This document shows positions 51,973-63,914 of a stretch of DNA of 64,000 nt, one piece after another; position 1 is the stretch's first letter, and every line of letters starts with the position of its first letter. The notes beneath the pieces were generated by a model. It saw only the letters and a program-made list of their open reading frames with translations, did no database searches and was not told the DNA's origin. Source of the DNA: Apricaphanius iberus (Eukaryota > Chordata > Actinopteri > Cyprinodontiformes > Aphaniidae). Location of the stretch: contig JAPXFQ010000166.1 of NCBI GenBank assembly GCA_028564705.1, forward strand, positions 2,108,001-2,172,000, given 5' to 3'. Position numbers and translations under genes: made by a program.

Positions 51973-52552
51973 CGAGTGCAGGGGCCAAGGTAGCCATGCT
52001 GGGATCCAGATGAAAGCTCCCCATCAAGAACTGGGCCTCAGGTCCAGCTGGATCTATCTTAAGGCCTGGTGGAAGGCTCATGTTCTGGGTCAGGTAATAT
52101 TGGTAAAGCTCAGCTTCAGATGGTGAAGGCATGGCTCCTAAGCCAAGTCGCCCATGCTGCATCTGGGTCACATTTTGTTGAAGGAGCATCATGTTGTGCA
52201 TGTGCTTCTCACTGGTCATGTGGATGCGTAGATTCCGGGCAACGTTGGTCTCATAGTCACAAACCTCACACCGCCAGGTGGGCTTGCTCTTCGGCTTTGT
52301 TGGTGAGGGGGCTCCACACGGTACAGACATATGAGTAGATGACTGTGTTGGATGATGGTGAGAAGTATGATGGCTGCTAGCCTGGGTCACAGAGGGCACA
52401 GCCACAACTCCACCTGGGGTATGTCCAAAGACCTGCTCCTGTGCAGAGCCAATAGAGCCTCCATTCTGCAGTGTCTGCATGTTGTTTAAGTGCTTATCCG
52501 ACTGCATGTGGATACTCAAGTTCCCCTTTGTTGTAGTGGAGTAGTTACACAC
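51973..52552 (-). CDS. zfhx3: zfhx3-like, second coding exon (residues 828-1021)
   Basis: Exon of 580 nt. It starts after CTACAG at 52553 in phase 0 and ends with CTCG|GTGAGT, leaving one base of a glycine codon. It completes the split C2H2 finger begun in the previous exon (C826, C829, H842, H848; [21 protein letters not shown] is the second half) and holds a further complete finger, [20 protein letters not shown] (C922, C925, H938, H944). Between them is a His/Ser/Thr-rich linker. Downstream the sequence [15 protein letters not shown] and [13 protein letters not shown] follow the ZFHX3 order. The fingers are probably nucleic-acid or protein binding; their exact ligand is not shown by sequence. 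A short 148-bp intron separates it from the first coding exon. Confidence 0.95.
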
Positions 52553-52700
52553 CTGTAGAACAAAGCATTTTTAGGTGTAATAACTCTATAGAGGCATAAT
52601 TCTTCGCAAACATTTTGCATTATATATTCATCTAACCTAACGAAGCTAAAAAGTATATGCAACTTTCAAAGGACTACTAACAGCTATACTGTGTTCTTAC
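52553..52700 (-). other. zfhx3 intron between first and second coding exons
   Basis: Short intron of 148 bp with donor GTAAGA and acceptor TTCTACAG, phase 0. It interrupts a C2H2 finger between its two cysteines. Nothing else is seen in it. Confidence 0.9.
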
Positions 52701-55217
52701 CTCACATCGGAAGGGTTTGTATCCACAGGTATAGCTTTCTCCACGAGCCAGACGAGGGTGACTCTGACCACTGCTGCAATACACGCAGGAGCCTCCAGAA
52801 TCTGGGTGTTTTTCTTTCATATGGGCCTCCAATGTCTGCTGGTACTTATAATGCCAATTGCATTTGGGACACTTTAGTGTCTTGCATGAGTTGCGAGAAT
52901 GCATCATGGTCATATGACCCCCCAAAGAACGTGATGAACCCAGAACAGTATCACATTTGGGACACTCTACTCCACTTCCTCCACTCCCTCCTTGGCCGTG
53001 GTTCTGTGAACACTCACCCATCCCTGTTATGTCACAAGAACCCCCTGCCATGGGGAGAGAGTGACCATGAGATGAAGGGTGAAGGTGATGATGATGATGG
53101 TGTATGTGGTGATGATGCAGAAGGGCTCCATTTTCTTCCTCTCCTTCTGCTGGGCAATCATTTGGTTCTGGAGCTGTGGCACTATCTCGATTGGCACTTT
53201 CATCAGCAGCAGCCTTGATGGACAGAGGTGAGGAAGAGGTGCCAGCAGTCTCATCCTCGCTCCTTCTGACGGCAGCTGCCGCTATAGCCATGGGAACAAT
53301 TGGTCCCTGGCAGTTAAAGCTCAGAGGGAGCTCTGATGTTCTCCCCCCACCATCTGCAGCAGAAGCCTCTTCCTTGACAGAGGAGGAAATGGAAGCAAGG
53401 GCTTTAGTGTTGAGTGTGTAACTAACTGCAGAGGTGCAGGCAGAAGGTTGGAGAGTGCTACTAGGCATTAATAAAGGAGATTTGGAATTGCTTTGGTTTG
53501 AGACAGCTGGTTCCCCCGCCTCACTACCACCGCTGCTACTGTTACCACCACAGGCCACTGCGGTGCTTTCTGCCTCCAACTCATCCTCCTCTTCCCCTAA
53601 TAAAAGTTCATCCTCTTCTTCTGAGCCCCCCAACTGGTTGGATAGCTGCACATTGCTTTCATGCCCCTCAGTTTTCCCATCTTCTCCTTTACATGCCAAC
53701 TCTTTCACCACAGGCTCCTCTATTCTCCCTCCCTGTTTGGCCAGGGCACTGGAGTCTTTGGCAGAGCCTGGAGAAGAGGTAAGAGTGGATGCTTTGGAAA
53801 CACTTAGTCCACCTAAAGAAAGGCCTGAACTAAGTGGCGTTTGTTGCTGCTGCTGTTGCTGAACGCCAGAGTCAGAGTCTTTGTTCAGGAGGGTCTCACT
53901 GCCCCCACTGCTGTTTCCAGGCTCCAGATGGACACCACTAAATGTGCCATAGAAGCTCTGTCCAGAGTTAACGGGTAGCAAGGTAGGAGGGAGGGGACTG
54001 CTTCTATTTTTTGGTTCCAGGAAACTAATAAGGGGTTCCTTGTCCTTCCCAATGCCCTGGATGATGGCAGAGGCATGCTTGTCCCCTAACAGCTGCCGTT
54101 CATCTTCACACAGGGTCATGCGGTGATCATGGACAGCATGAGTAGCAAAGGAACGAGCATAGCCGAAGGACAGCTTGCAGAGAAAACACATTAGAATGGG
54201 CTTACCCTTGCCATAAAGGGCTAGCCCATCAAATTTGGAAAAATCCACATTGTTGGGAACATCTTTGGATACACAGGACTTCTTGGCAGACCCATCGCTG
54301 TTCAGGTAATCCTTGTTGCTTTTGTGCCGTACATCGAAGACACGAAAACTGTGCAGGACAGGGCTGAGGCCTGCCATTGTTGAGGTATTGGGAAAACCTT
54401 GGTCCGAATGACCAAACCACTTCCCAAAAGACGATGCTATGTGGAAAGTGTTGATGATCTGTGGGTAGACTGAGGACGAAACCCCAGCAGGTTCTCCCGG
54501 TTTTCCCCCAATTGTAACAGAGTTTGTAGGAGGCAAGCCAGGGAGCGTACCTCCACTACTTTGGATCAGTTGACTGAGGCTTTCCACAATGTATGCTGAG
54601 CCATCTGGCTGGTAGACTATCTCTCCAGTCAGGTTTTCCACATCGCTGCTCTCCTCTTCCTCTTCCTCTTCACCTTCTTCACTTCCACTCTCAGGTGTTC
54701 CCTGCTGTTGTGTGGGCTGATGTCGCAAAAGAGTGGGCATCCCTCCTCCCCCTGAAGCTATTGCTACCCCAGGGAAGGGTTGAAGACTTGGGAAACAGCT
54801 ATCAATCTCCATTTCATCTAAGTCTTCAGAGTCTTCCTCTTCTCCACAGCTCACTCTCTCCTGCACCCCTTCTTCAAGACCCTCTCTACTGGAATGCAGC
54901 TGTCCAATGGCAGAGCAATCACGATGGGCCTGGGCTAAGGTCTGTTTTGGCTGCTGCTGCTGTGACTGTAGGTCTCTCACCCCGTCATGAGGGGTAATGG
55001 AGTTCAGGGGCTGGGAAGGGTAAGACACAGAGAGGGACAGGGCATCCAGAGAAGGGGCCTGGTTGGTGCAAGTAACCTGTGAGTTTGAGTGATCGTTCCA
55101 GGGCTGTGGTGGTTGCTGCTGCTGGGAGGAGCTAAGCCCATCCTCTGTCCCAGAAACCACGGGAGACTCACAGCTGTCCATGCTGATGCCTACATGAGGC
55201 GTTCATCGCATCCAGGC
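52701..55217 (-). CDS. zfhx3: zfhx3-like, first coding exon (residues 1-827)
   Basis: Start of a large nuclear transcription factor with many C2H2 fingers and, in the full protein, several homeodomains. The ATG is at 55181, preceded by 36 nt of 5'UTR and a CTTTGCAG acceptor; coding runs 827 codons to a GAG|GTAAGA donor at 52701/52700. The N-terminus ([11 protein letters not shown]), the block [20 protein letters not shown] (179-198), and the stretch [17 protein letters not shown] (239-255) are hallmarks of the ZFHX3/ZFHX4 family; [20 protein letters not shown] (281-300) favours ZFHX3 over ZFHX4. Fingers: C332/C335/H348/H353, C740/C743/H756/H761, C771/C774/H787/H792, and one begun at C826 that is completed by the next exon. 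Low-complexity parts: acidic run 168-178, seven Gln at 441-447, acidic 521-536, His-rich 689-699. The start is supported by the family N-terminus. Which teleost zfhx3 duplicate this is cannot be told. Confidence 0.95.
55182..55217 (-). other. zfhx3: zfhx3 5'UTR part of the first coding exon, with two short uORFs
   Basis: Between the acceptor and the main ATG are two upstream ATGs in other frames. One (55211-55203) is ATG-CGA-TGA, a two-codon ORF. The other (55206-55168) is 12 codons long and ends at a TGA that lies 11-13 bases downstream of the main start's A, so it overlaps the start codon. Such uORFs can lower translation of the main frame. Whether they are in the mature mRNA depends on transcript evidence. 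Confidence 0.6.
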
Positions 55218-58200
55218 CTGCAAAGATACATATAAGAGGTTAATGAATTTTAGATACTATACACATCTCCACTGATCTCATGATTTACCATGTTAAAGTT
55301 AGAAACCAATGTTGATATTTAAAACAAAGTAAGTGCTTCTATTGAAAAAAATAAAAACATTGAAATATGAAATTCAAATCTATGCATGGAACCCATTAAA
55401 AAAAGATTATCAAATGCATGGCACATTGAACAAGAGCCAAAACTCTGAGATATAATGGAAAGCTGATACCCTACTCATTATGTTAGATTAGGCACTTAAA
55501 CACAATACCTGAGACAAGCACTAATAAGCCATCCACGATTCATCTTCCTGCCATATCACAAAAGTACCATCTTTTATCTTCACCTTCCAAACAACACCCA
55601 TAATCTTATATTCTGCAAATTCTACATCTGTTTTTAATTAACTTGCAGTCATACTAACTTAATAGATCAAATAGATTCCTTGTGAGATAATTAGAGACTG
55701 TGAAGCCACCCGTCAGCACATCACACATTTACATAACTTGAAGAAAAGGTGAAAATGTGTTGTTTAAAATTTTGTTAGCAGTATTACAATTATTACTCCA
55801 ACTAGTTACCGTAATAAAGGAAAAATATAATTTAGGTGGATTATTGACATAGAAATGCCTAAACTCACAAGAACAATAAAAGGTTGTATTTTTTAGGAGC
55901 TCAAATTATATAAGCTGGGTTGGGACTTCACTACAGCTGTGTTTAGATCTTGCATCCAATAACCTCTGAGCTTAGCCTGGTTTCAAACACTCCAGCCATC
56001 ATCCGCCTCTGAAATAATAAATGGGAGCTGAGCTTTCGGGAGCTGGCCATGCCCCGAGCATCTGAGAAGCCCAACACAGGCTGCAATTTAGAGCACAGAA
56101 GAGATAAAATGATAGCACAAGATACTGCTGAGATAATAATTTTATTAAAGGGATGCAGCCAACATTGATTAAAGGGGGCAATCGGGCTGAAGCCAGTAAC
56201 TCCAGGCTGCCCTTTAACCCACCAGTACTGAATATTACATGAGTAAACTTTCCCGGCACCAAGCTCACTGCCATGTCCCAGATGATTAGCAAATTTAGTG
56301 CTTGTTCTTGATTTATTTACTTATTTACTTAGAGATGCAAATTTTAGCTGTGATCAGAATGGAGTCTACCCCCACAACCTACCACATTAACCACTGAACA
56401 AGAGGAGAGATTGATAATGTGTGTCAGCCTATTCATGAATGTCTGATGAAAAGTACCCCTTGTGCAAAGTACCTCTTCAACGTATAATGTCCCCACAATA
56501 AAAATAATGTGCAGCTATTTTATAGATGTGAATTTGTGTTCAAGCTTCATTATTAACTGGAAGAGATCAGAAACCAAACTATGCAAAATAACATTAAATA
56601 ATATTAAAATAAAACATAATAAAGGAAGGTTAGTGAGAGCCAAGACAAATAGTGAAAATAAAAAGAAGTTAACAAATACAGCCAAACAGATTATGGTTCC
56701 TGTTTGTTGGAAATGTGCACATGTTTGTTAAAATAGGATGCACACACTGCTTGCTTGTTTAATGCTGAACAAGCTAACCCTGAACTTTGGGCTAGTTTGC
56801 ATATAATTTGATGAGATATTGAAGATGGTAGACTAGCTGGCTTATTAACAAGATTGCTTTATACAATCAGACTTGATTTAAAGATGGCTGCCATTTTCAG
56901 TAAGGGGATACTAGCCCTAGTGGTCTGTATTTATTATCTGCTCCATTAATAAAAGGCTATGAGCTCAACAGCCATTTCACACAAATGGACAGACGGCTGG
57001 GAGGGTGAAAGAAGGAAAAAAAGAAAAGCCACTTGAAGCACAGTGATTCTTCAAGGTAAAAGCAAGAGGATAAATTGTGGAAAATTAAGCGGAAAAAGGG
57101 CAGAAATGAGAATTTGTCTGAAAGAAATGTTACACAGGAAAATATTTCTAAGTCAAGAGTGTGAAGTATTTCATGCTTTGTTTTTAATTATATGTTAACC
57201 CATTGCTTCACATTCCAATTGTTGTTAAGACATGGAAGTTTTGAGACATGCACGATAAGTAGTTGAGAGCACTGCTTAACAATGACCTGCTTTTGGCCTT
57301 GATGAGTGTGAACAAGCTGAGTACAGTGTGGGCTACTGTATTGAGAGTATGTACCCCTTAGTTCCCATTACAAATCTAAGATACCACAAGCAATTAGCAG
57401 TAGTAAGGGAAACACAATGACTCTTGATCAGAGGTGAAGCCCTGAGCTAGCATGGTGTGTCCACTGCTTACAGAAAACAGGATTGCCCTTTAAAATCAAG
57501 ATGGTGTAATTCAATAACTTGCAGTGGTTACAGATGAGCAATGGGATTGTCTGGAGTCGGAAAGTCGCAGATAGGGCCAACTGATATAAAACTGTTTGTC
57601 TGTTGGACGTCTGCCTAGCTCAGTGACACCTGTTTAAAGCAGGAAAAGCTTTAATCTCTGGGAGGCACTAAACAAGTGCAGGAGACAGACACAGAGACGC
57701 AGTCGAAGTAGAGGGGAAGTGGAGGAGGCGGGAGTCTCTGAGTGCTGACTATGTTAATAACCACAAATCAAAATGAAAGAGGAGCCCACTGAAGGTGACT
57801 ACAACCAAGCATTATTATGGACAGATATACGGAATCATAACGTATCCAGAAATAAAGCAATTATTTTTTTGCATGCGGGTAGTACAACAAGTGATTAAGT
57901 CATAGTCCCCGCAGCCTGTGTTGCATTGTAATTCTAAATGTGGGCCCACTAAGTTCACAATAAGCAGGCAGTGTGCAGCCAAAACAAGCTTTAGCTGACA
58001 ACATGAGATAATCACAAGGAAGAAAAGGCTGGATTCCTGAGCAGATCTGAAAGAGAGTGGCCTATGCACAGATCCTGACAGTAGAAACCACCCTTTACTG
58101 CCACGTGCCTTCAAAGACCCTTGCCAGAATCACGTTGCTTTCTTCTTCTCATGATAAAAACAAACCTTATTCCACAATTTGCAACTAATACCAAGGTTAG

Positions 58201-61200
58201 ATATTTTAAATCAGCTTCTGATCTTATGGACAATGTCACAATAGGGATTTTATTTGGTAGTTTTAGTTAGTTTGAGTGACAGGTCTTTTCGTTTGGTGTG
58301 ATATGTCATGCAAGGTAAGAATTAAAGGCTAAGTATCATCTGATTATAAGCACATCTGATGACTTGCTTTGAAGCCTCTAAATAACCCTGTTTTCAAGGG
58401 TCTCCTGAGAGAAAGCTCTGAGTCAAACTGCAAAAATTATAGGAAGGACAGGGACCAAACCGTCTATCCAAACCTACGTCATCAATAAGGGACCTCCTTT
58501 TTAAAATGGAAAAGACAGAGCTACTTAATATCCCTTAAGGACCACTAACGATAAAGCAGATCTGATTCTCAATTGTTCCTCAGTGATGTAGCTTGTCTGT
58601 GTCTAGTCTCTGAGCCATCACAGAGCCAGGCTAGCCACCGCAGGGTAAGGGGCGCTTATTGAAAAATCAATGGCGTGAACGCTAAGCAAGTTACAGGAAG
58701 ATGTGGGAAGGAAGGATTCTTATTGATAAAGCAGGAGAAGGCTTTTGATGTTGCACCAGGGACATGCTCATTGACGAGGGAACTACTGTAGTCCTCGGGC
58801 AGAGAGAAGCCTGGGTTTCCCAAGGTTCGTTCCACTTAATCTCCAATAAAGGCATGCATTGACTTTAACATCAGCTTAGAAAAATCCATTCTCCAACACA
58901 ACAAACTAATAATGAGGAAAATGTACATTTCCTGACAAAATTATTTCCAAAAAAACCCCAAAAAACTCTGTTAGACTCTTGAATGAATAACCAGCCAGAC
59001 TACTGTTAAAAGATGCTGTACTGAGAAAATAAGAAAAAAAATGAATGTATAAAATAAAGAAAGGGGTATGATAAAATTCTATTAGGATAAAATATATAAA
59101 AAACTAATGTAAAAAGACCAGTCAGAAAGAAAAGATATCTCCAACTATTTTACTCTCAATATGAAACTTTAAGAGCTGCAGGCAAAAAAAAACAACATAT
59201 TATAGAGCATTATGATTAGGTTAGGAGTTCTTGTTATCCTTTTCTCCAAAACTACAATCTTGAAAACTGCTCGTCTACACATTGTTAATTGTGTTCTGTA
59301 AATGTTCAGCCTTCTCTTCCACTAATGCAGACATAAGGATGCTCTAACTGCAGGAGGTAAAAAGTCACCTCAGGTCGATGGCACTCAGCCTGTAAACAGG
59401 GCTTCCCGTAAAATCAATGATGTTCAGTGGGAGCTATCAGTCTGTGAAACAGAAATAGCTAACGCTGTGTCGAGTCTGAACCATGGAGGAACAGTCATGT
59501 GTGTTTACAGCAGAGAGTGTATGTGCAGGAGGCTGGTCCCTGGCATGCCTGGGAACATTTCTCAAGTACAGCTGAATCAAGCCATGTAGTCCACCGTCAG
59601 GCATGATAGTAGGTAGGCTATATATTTTAAACAAATTTGAAAGTGCAACAAAAATAGTTAATGCTGATCTAACCAGACAATTTCTTTAGTTTTTGTATAA
59701 ACATGCTCCTATGTCAGTTGACATGAAGTAGAATCTTTACATTTATTTTTACCCTTTACACACCCTGATTCCAGTGTCCAAATCCATTCAATGCTACAAA
59801 CTGGAAAAAGTTACATAGGAGACCAAAGCAGGGAAATCGAAGATGCACAAGATGTTGTGATTCAGTGACAGTGACAGGAGTTAAACTCCTAAAACCCTGC
59901 AGAAAAGATGGATACTGCGTCAGGGTTCGTCCGGTTTCGCAAGGTGCGATGGAAAAAGCACACTGGTGTAATTAGAAGTAGTTAATTAGCTGAGGGTTAA
60001 TTACTGGGTTCTGCAGAGCGATGGTGAAAGACCTGGTGGGGTGGCAAAGCAAAGAGAGAAGCTGTGAACGCACAGCAGGAAGCTCCCAGTCTCCCACCAA
60101 TTAGCAAACAGGGAGAGTTGCAGTGTTCTGGTGCACTTTAAGAACAAACGTGAAAACCCTCGTATGACAGAAGAAATGAAAAAGGAGCAGGCAAAAGGCA
60201 CATGCTCCAAGAGAATTCCTACTACTATCTGGGGTAAAAAATTCAATAAATCACAGCAAAATTTTCAATTTTTAGCTCTTATATATCTGGAAAAAAACTT
60301 GACAGGAAATTCTGTAAATGCAACAAAAGAAACGTCTTACCACTTTTCATTCTTAAAAATTGCACTGTTATTTTTTCTGTCTCTTGTGGTTTGCCTGGAA
60401 AGCTTTGTAATTTATAAGCGCATAAATTATCCTTGAAATTACGATATTGATGTAAAATCAGAGAAGGGCTATTGGGCACAAACTAATTTTCACCCCCAGG
60501 CAACCCTGTGCACAGTGCACTGGCTGACATCCACACACAGTGGGGTGGCTGTAAAATTGCAAGATAGAGTGGGAGAGATTTTCAAATACTCATCAGATTG
60601 GTTAGATACACATCCTCCATTTCAGCTCAATTTTAGACCAACAGACATGGGTGTTGAGTGATTTGAAACGGTTTGACATGGAGCTTCACATCCTTTAGCA
60701 CAGACCTTTGACTTTCTCACAGAGTGGAATCAAGTAAGGCTGAGAGGAAAGTCGTACTCTGTGCCTTTCTACTCTGGACCTAATCTTTAATTCTTTGGAA
60801 TCCTTCTGAATTTAAAAAAGTGAAAAATTTCAACAAGAACAAGACATGTGCCATTAGGCTTCTGTGTGTCTGCAAATTAAAAGATAGGAAAGATGTAAGA
60901 TTAGATTGAGATATGGAGCTAGACAGAAAACCGGGAAGCTAAAAATACATGTCCAATGAAAGGTCAGGGACAAGGGGAAAATGTGCTGATCAAATTCTTG
61001 GAGTCCCGGGTCCTCAATTTCTACTAATTATCAAATCTGGTGCTATTTATAAATGCGGGTAGCAGACGTTCTCTCCGGACAAGATTGAAGTAAAATCTGC
61101 AAACTCCAGTGTTTTGAGGGGTCTCTGTGTGGACTCAGTTCATTCTTCAATTTTTTTTATATCTATTTTTTTTAAACCAAGTGAATGTTGGGAATATTAT

Positions 61201-62910
61201 TATAGAGAGGGAAACATTAAGGCTGATGAGGTCAAATAACCCATCATCCTATTTTACTGTTAAAAACGAGAGCACATACACACTGTTCTGCAGCACATCA
61301 GCTTAGGCAAGACAACCACAAACACAGTTATTAAGATGATCAATACCATTGAAATATTAAACCTTAAGAAGCCACAATATTGATTCAGAGCCTAGTGATA
61401 AAATGGTTTATTATCACAAATTGTAAGGCTTTATGTAAATGTTTTGGAGGGTCTTTCATGCTTCCCATCCACAGCGGCTTCATCTGAATCCTAACACCAC
61501 AAAGACAACCTTCATTAACATTTTTTAGGGAGTGGGTTTAACAGGGAGATGCCATTACCATTATCTCAACATCTATTATGGATAGCTGAAAGAGATTAGC
61601 ATACAGAGTCTGACATAGCAAAAAGGAGAGAAGAGGGACCCCCTCATTCCCCCTACCGTCAACCGAAGAACAATCTAAGCCCTCTGAAAATGTTTATAAA
61701 GAATTCCAAGCAGCTCTTTACATTAAGCATACAGATAGTAAGGACACAGGCAGCGTGTGAGGATCATGCCCTGACAGATAGAATGGGGACATGGATGACA
61801 AGTCTATAATGCTAAGCGCTACTGTGTAATCTGGAAAACAAATACCTTAGTAATGACCCAGTCCTGCACCTGGAAAAACACAGGCTTCACAGGCACCTGG
61901 AATTAGGCAAATATCCATTGCTGGGTTTTCTTAAAGGGGCAGAAACAAAAATGAAATGTTTTTTTAGGACAAAAACATGTGATCATATGTGTAACAAAAA
62001 TATGTATTTTCTGTGAGAATTAAAAATGAAAGCAGAAAATATAGAAAATAAGAATCACGTATAATGTGCATTCATCCAGCTAAACTGGCACACATTGAAG
62101 GCTATAAGGGGTGAGTTAGATCAGACAGAAACTCAGAGAGTTAGGGCAGTGTTCGGTTAAGTGTGTAAACCTGAGTAGAGTGATAAGATCCCTTTTAGAA
62201 GGCATGTGAAGGCCAAATGACCAGGAAACCCGAGTAATGTGTGTGAAAGCGGTCTGGGGTGAGAGTAGCGAGGAGGGAAGTCATGCAGTGTTATGTGTGG
62301 AAAATGGAAACTCACTATCTCTTTTACGCACCTCTTACCAAGGAGCAGTTCAGTCCCATCCACATAAGCTTGTGTGGGCATATACCATCAAATGCAAGTG
62401 AGCAAATATCCAGACATACATACACACTCAAACGCAGAAATGACAGACATGCAAATGAAGCATGGGTTAGAGTGTCCCAGTGAAACCATTCTGTGGAAAT
62501 TATTTTTGCAGCAGAAAAAAAAGACATAAAAGTCTAATTCTAGAGTAGGATATCCTGGATAAATAATTAGAGGGTTGCTTTAAAGACTTTGTTCGGCTGA
62601 ACCATGCACTCTACATTTGCTAAAGTCATTAATGACAAAGATTTAAAAAGGAAAAGTCGAACTCTTTTTGCTACACAGATTCTTTTTTTTTTTTTTTTAT
62701 ATTAAGCCTGGTCCAAATTCCCCTCTGCCTTGAAGAGGCCCTTATCCTGGGAAAGGACTGCTCCTGTTTCAAACAATAAACCTTGGTGGGAAATGTTTGC
62801 CTCTGCCTACAACATTTTTTTAATGTTATTTTTATGCCAGAGAAATTATATATTGTGACTGCAAATGGATAAAATTCATAGTAAGAAAATGACACAAAAT
62901 GTGGACTTTG
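55218..62910 (-). other. zfhx3 intron 1 (or upstream region), no gene seen
   Basis: The acceptor at 55218 shows that at least one more 5' exon lies upstream (higher coordinates), but no exon or promoter is recognisable within 8.8 kb. Non-repetitive stretches at 55990-56300 and 56870-57010 look like possible regulatory elements. Otherwise AT-rich with no gene. Confidence 0.55.
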
Positions 62911-63610
62911 ACAGTGCCTGGAAAAAGTATTCAGACTTATTAAACTTCTTTACATTTTGTCACATTACAAAGTGAAAATTATTATGAAACTAAGCGGCTT
63001 TTCATCAACCCACCATCACAAAGTAGTGCTTATGTGTTGTGAGAAAATGGGTATGTCTCAACCAACTTTGCACATCTTCAATTTTTCTCATGTGTCTCTG
63101 CCAAATAGTTCAAGCTCAGTCCAAACTGATGGTGAGCATCTATTAAATTTAATTTACTAATCTTAACACAAGTTCTCAACTAGATTAGGGTCTCCACCTT
63201 GACTAAGCCATTCAAACACCTCGATCAAACCTAATAGTTATATTCTAGCTGTATGTTTAGAGTTGTTCTACTGGTGACCAGAATCAAGTCTTTTGCAGCC
63301 TCTTCTTGCAGAACCATATTCAGCTCAATCAATCTTCCCACCCACTCTGAAAAATGTGTCATTGGTGGTAGAAAGCATACCTTGGCCATGATGCTCCCAC
63401 TACTGTGTTTCATTGCAGGCCTGGGGTGATATGTTGTGTTAGTTTTCACCATGCATAACTGTAATGAATTTATTTTAACAATGGCACAATTCTTTCCCTT
63501 AAAACACAAATCTGCTGAGTTGTTCTAATAATATTTTATGTAGGATAAAATGGCAAAGGGTGTAAAAAAAACAACTGCACTCCACACTTTTCTGATATTT
63601 TTGTGGGGGA
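62911..63610 (-). mobile_element. Tc1-like transposon fossil
   Basis: The left end ACAGTGCCTGGAAAAAGTAT fits a Tc1-like terminus. On the minus strand, 63270-63310 (AAGTCTTTTGCAGCC in plus) and 63384-63430 (TTGGCCATGATGCTCCCACT) follow the order of transposase core regions of fish Tc1 elements. Many stops and deletions; the right end is unclear. Confidence 0.6.
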
Positions 63611-63847
63611 AAATTAAAACTATTTATCACTTCCACTTCACAATCTCTTTTGGTCCATACCATACAATCTATGTGTATAACATTACATAAAAGAAGTATA
63701 TGCAAGAAGCAAAAAAATGAAGTCCACCAAAAAGTTAATGGATGACAAAAGCCACCCACTTCTCATAAGAAGCCACTGTTGTGTCACACAGACATAGTTT
63801 CTGTACAGTTTCTGTGTTTTAATGAGGCAAATACATTTATCTATTAA
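63611..63847 (-). other. Intergenic or intronic spacer
   Basis: AT-rich sequence without a recognisable feature. Confidence 0.5.
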
Positions 63848-63865
63848 AAATAGATATAATAATAA

Positions 63866-63899
<34 letters not shown>
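63848..63899. repeat. (ATT/AAT)n microsatellite
   Basis: About 12 ATA/AAT units, interrupted once. Confidence 0.95.
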
Positions 63900-63902
<3 letters not shown>

Positions 63903-63914
63903 TTTTGTCATCTA

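Noticed and set aside
52691..53862. Plus-strand open frames over the first coding exon (for example 175, 142 and 94 codons)
   Set aside because: They are shadows of the zfhx3 exon read on the other strand; the products are low-complexity and have no domain.
53830..53870. Poly-Gln tract as a repeat-expansion candidate
   Set aside because: Only seven consecutive Gln in the first coding exon, mixed codons (CAA/CAG); an ordinary low-complexity linker.
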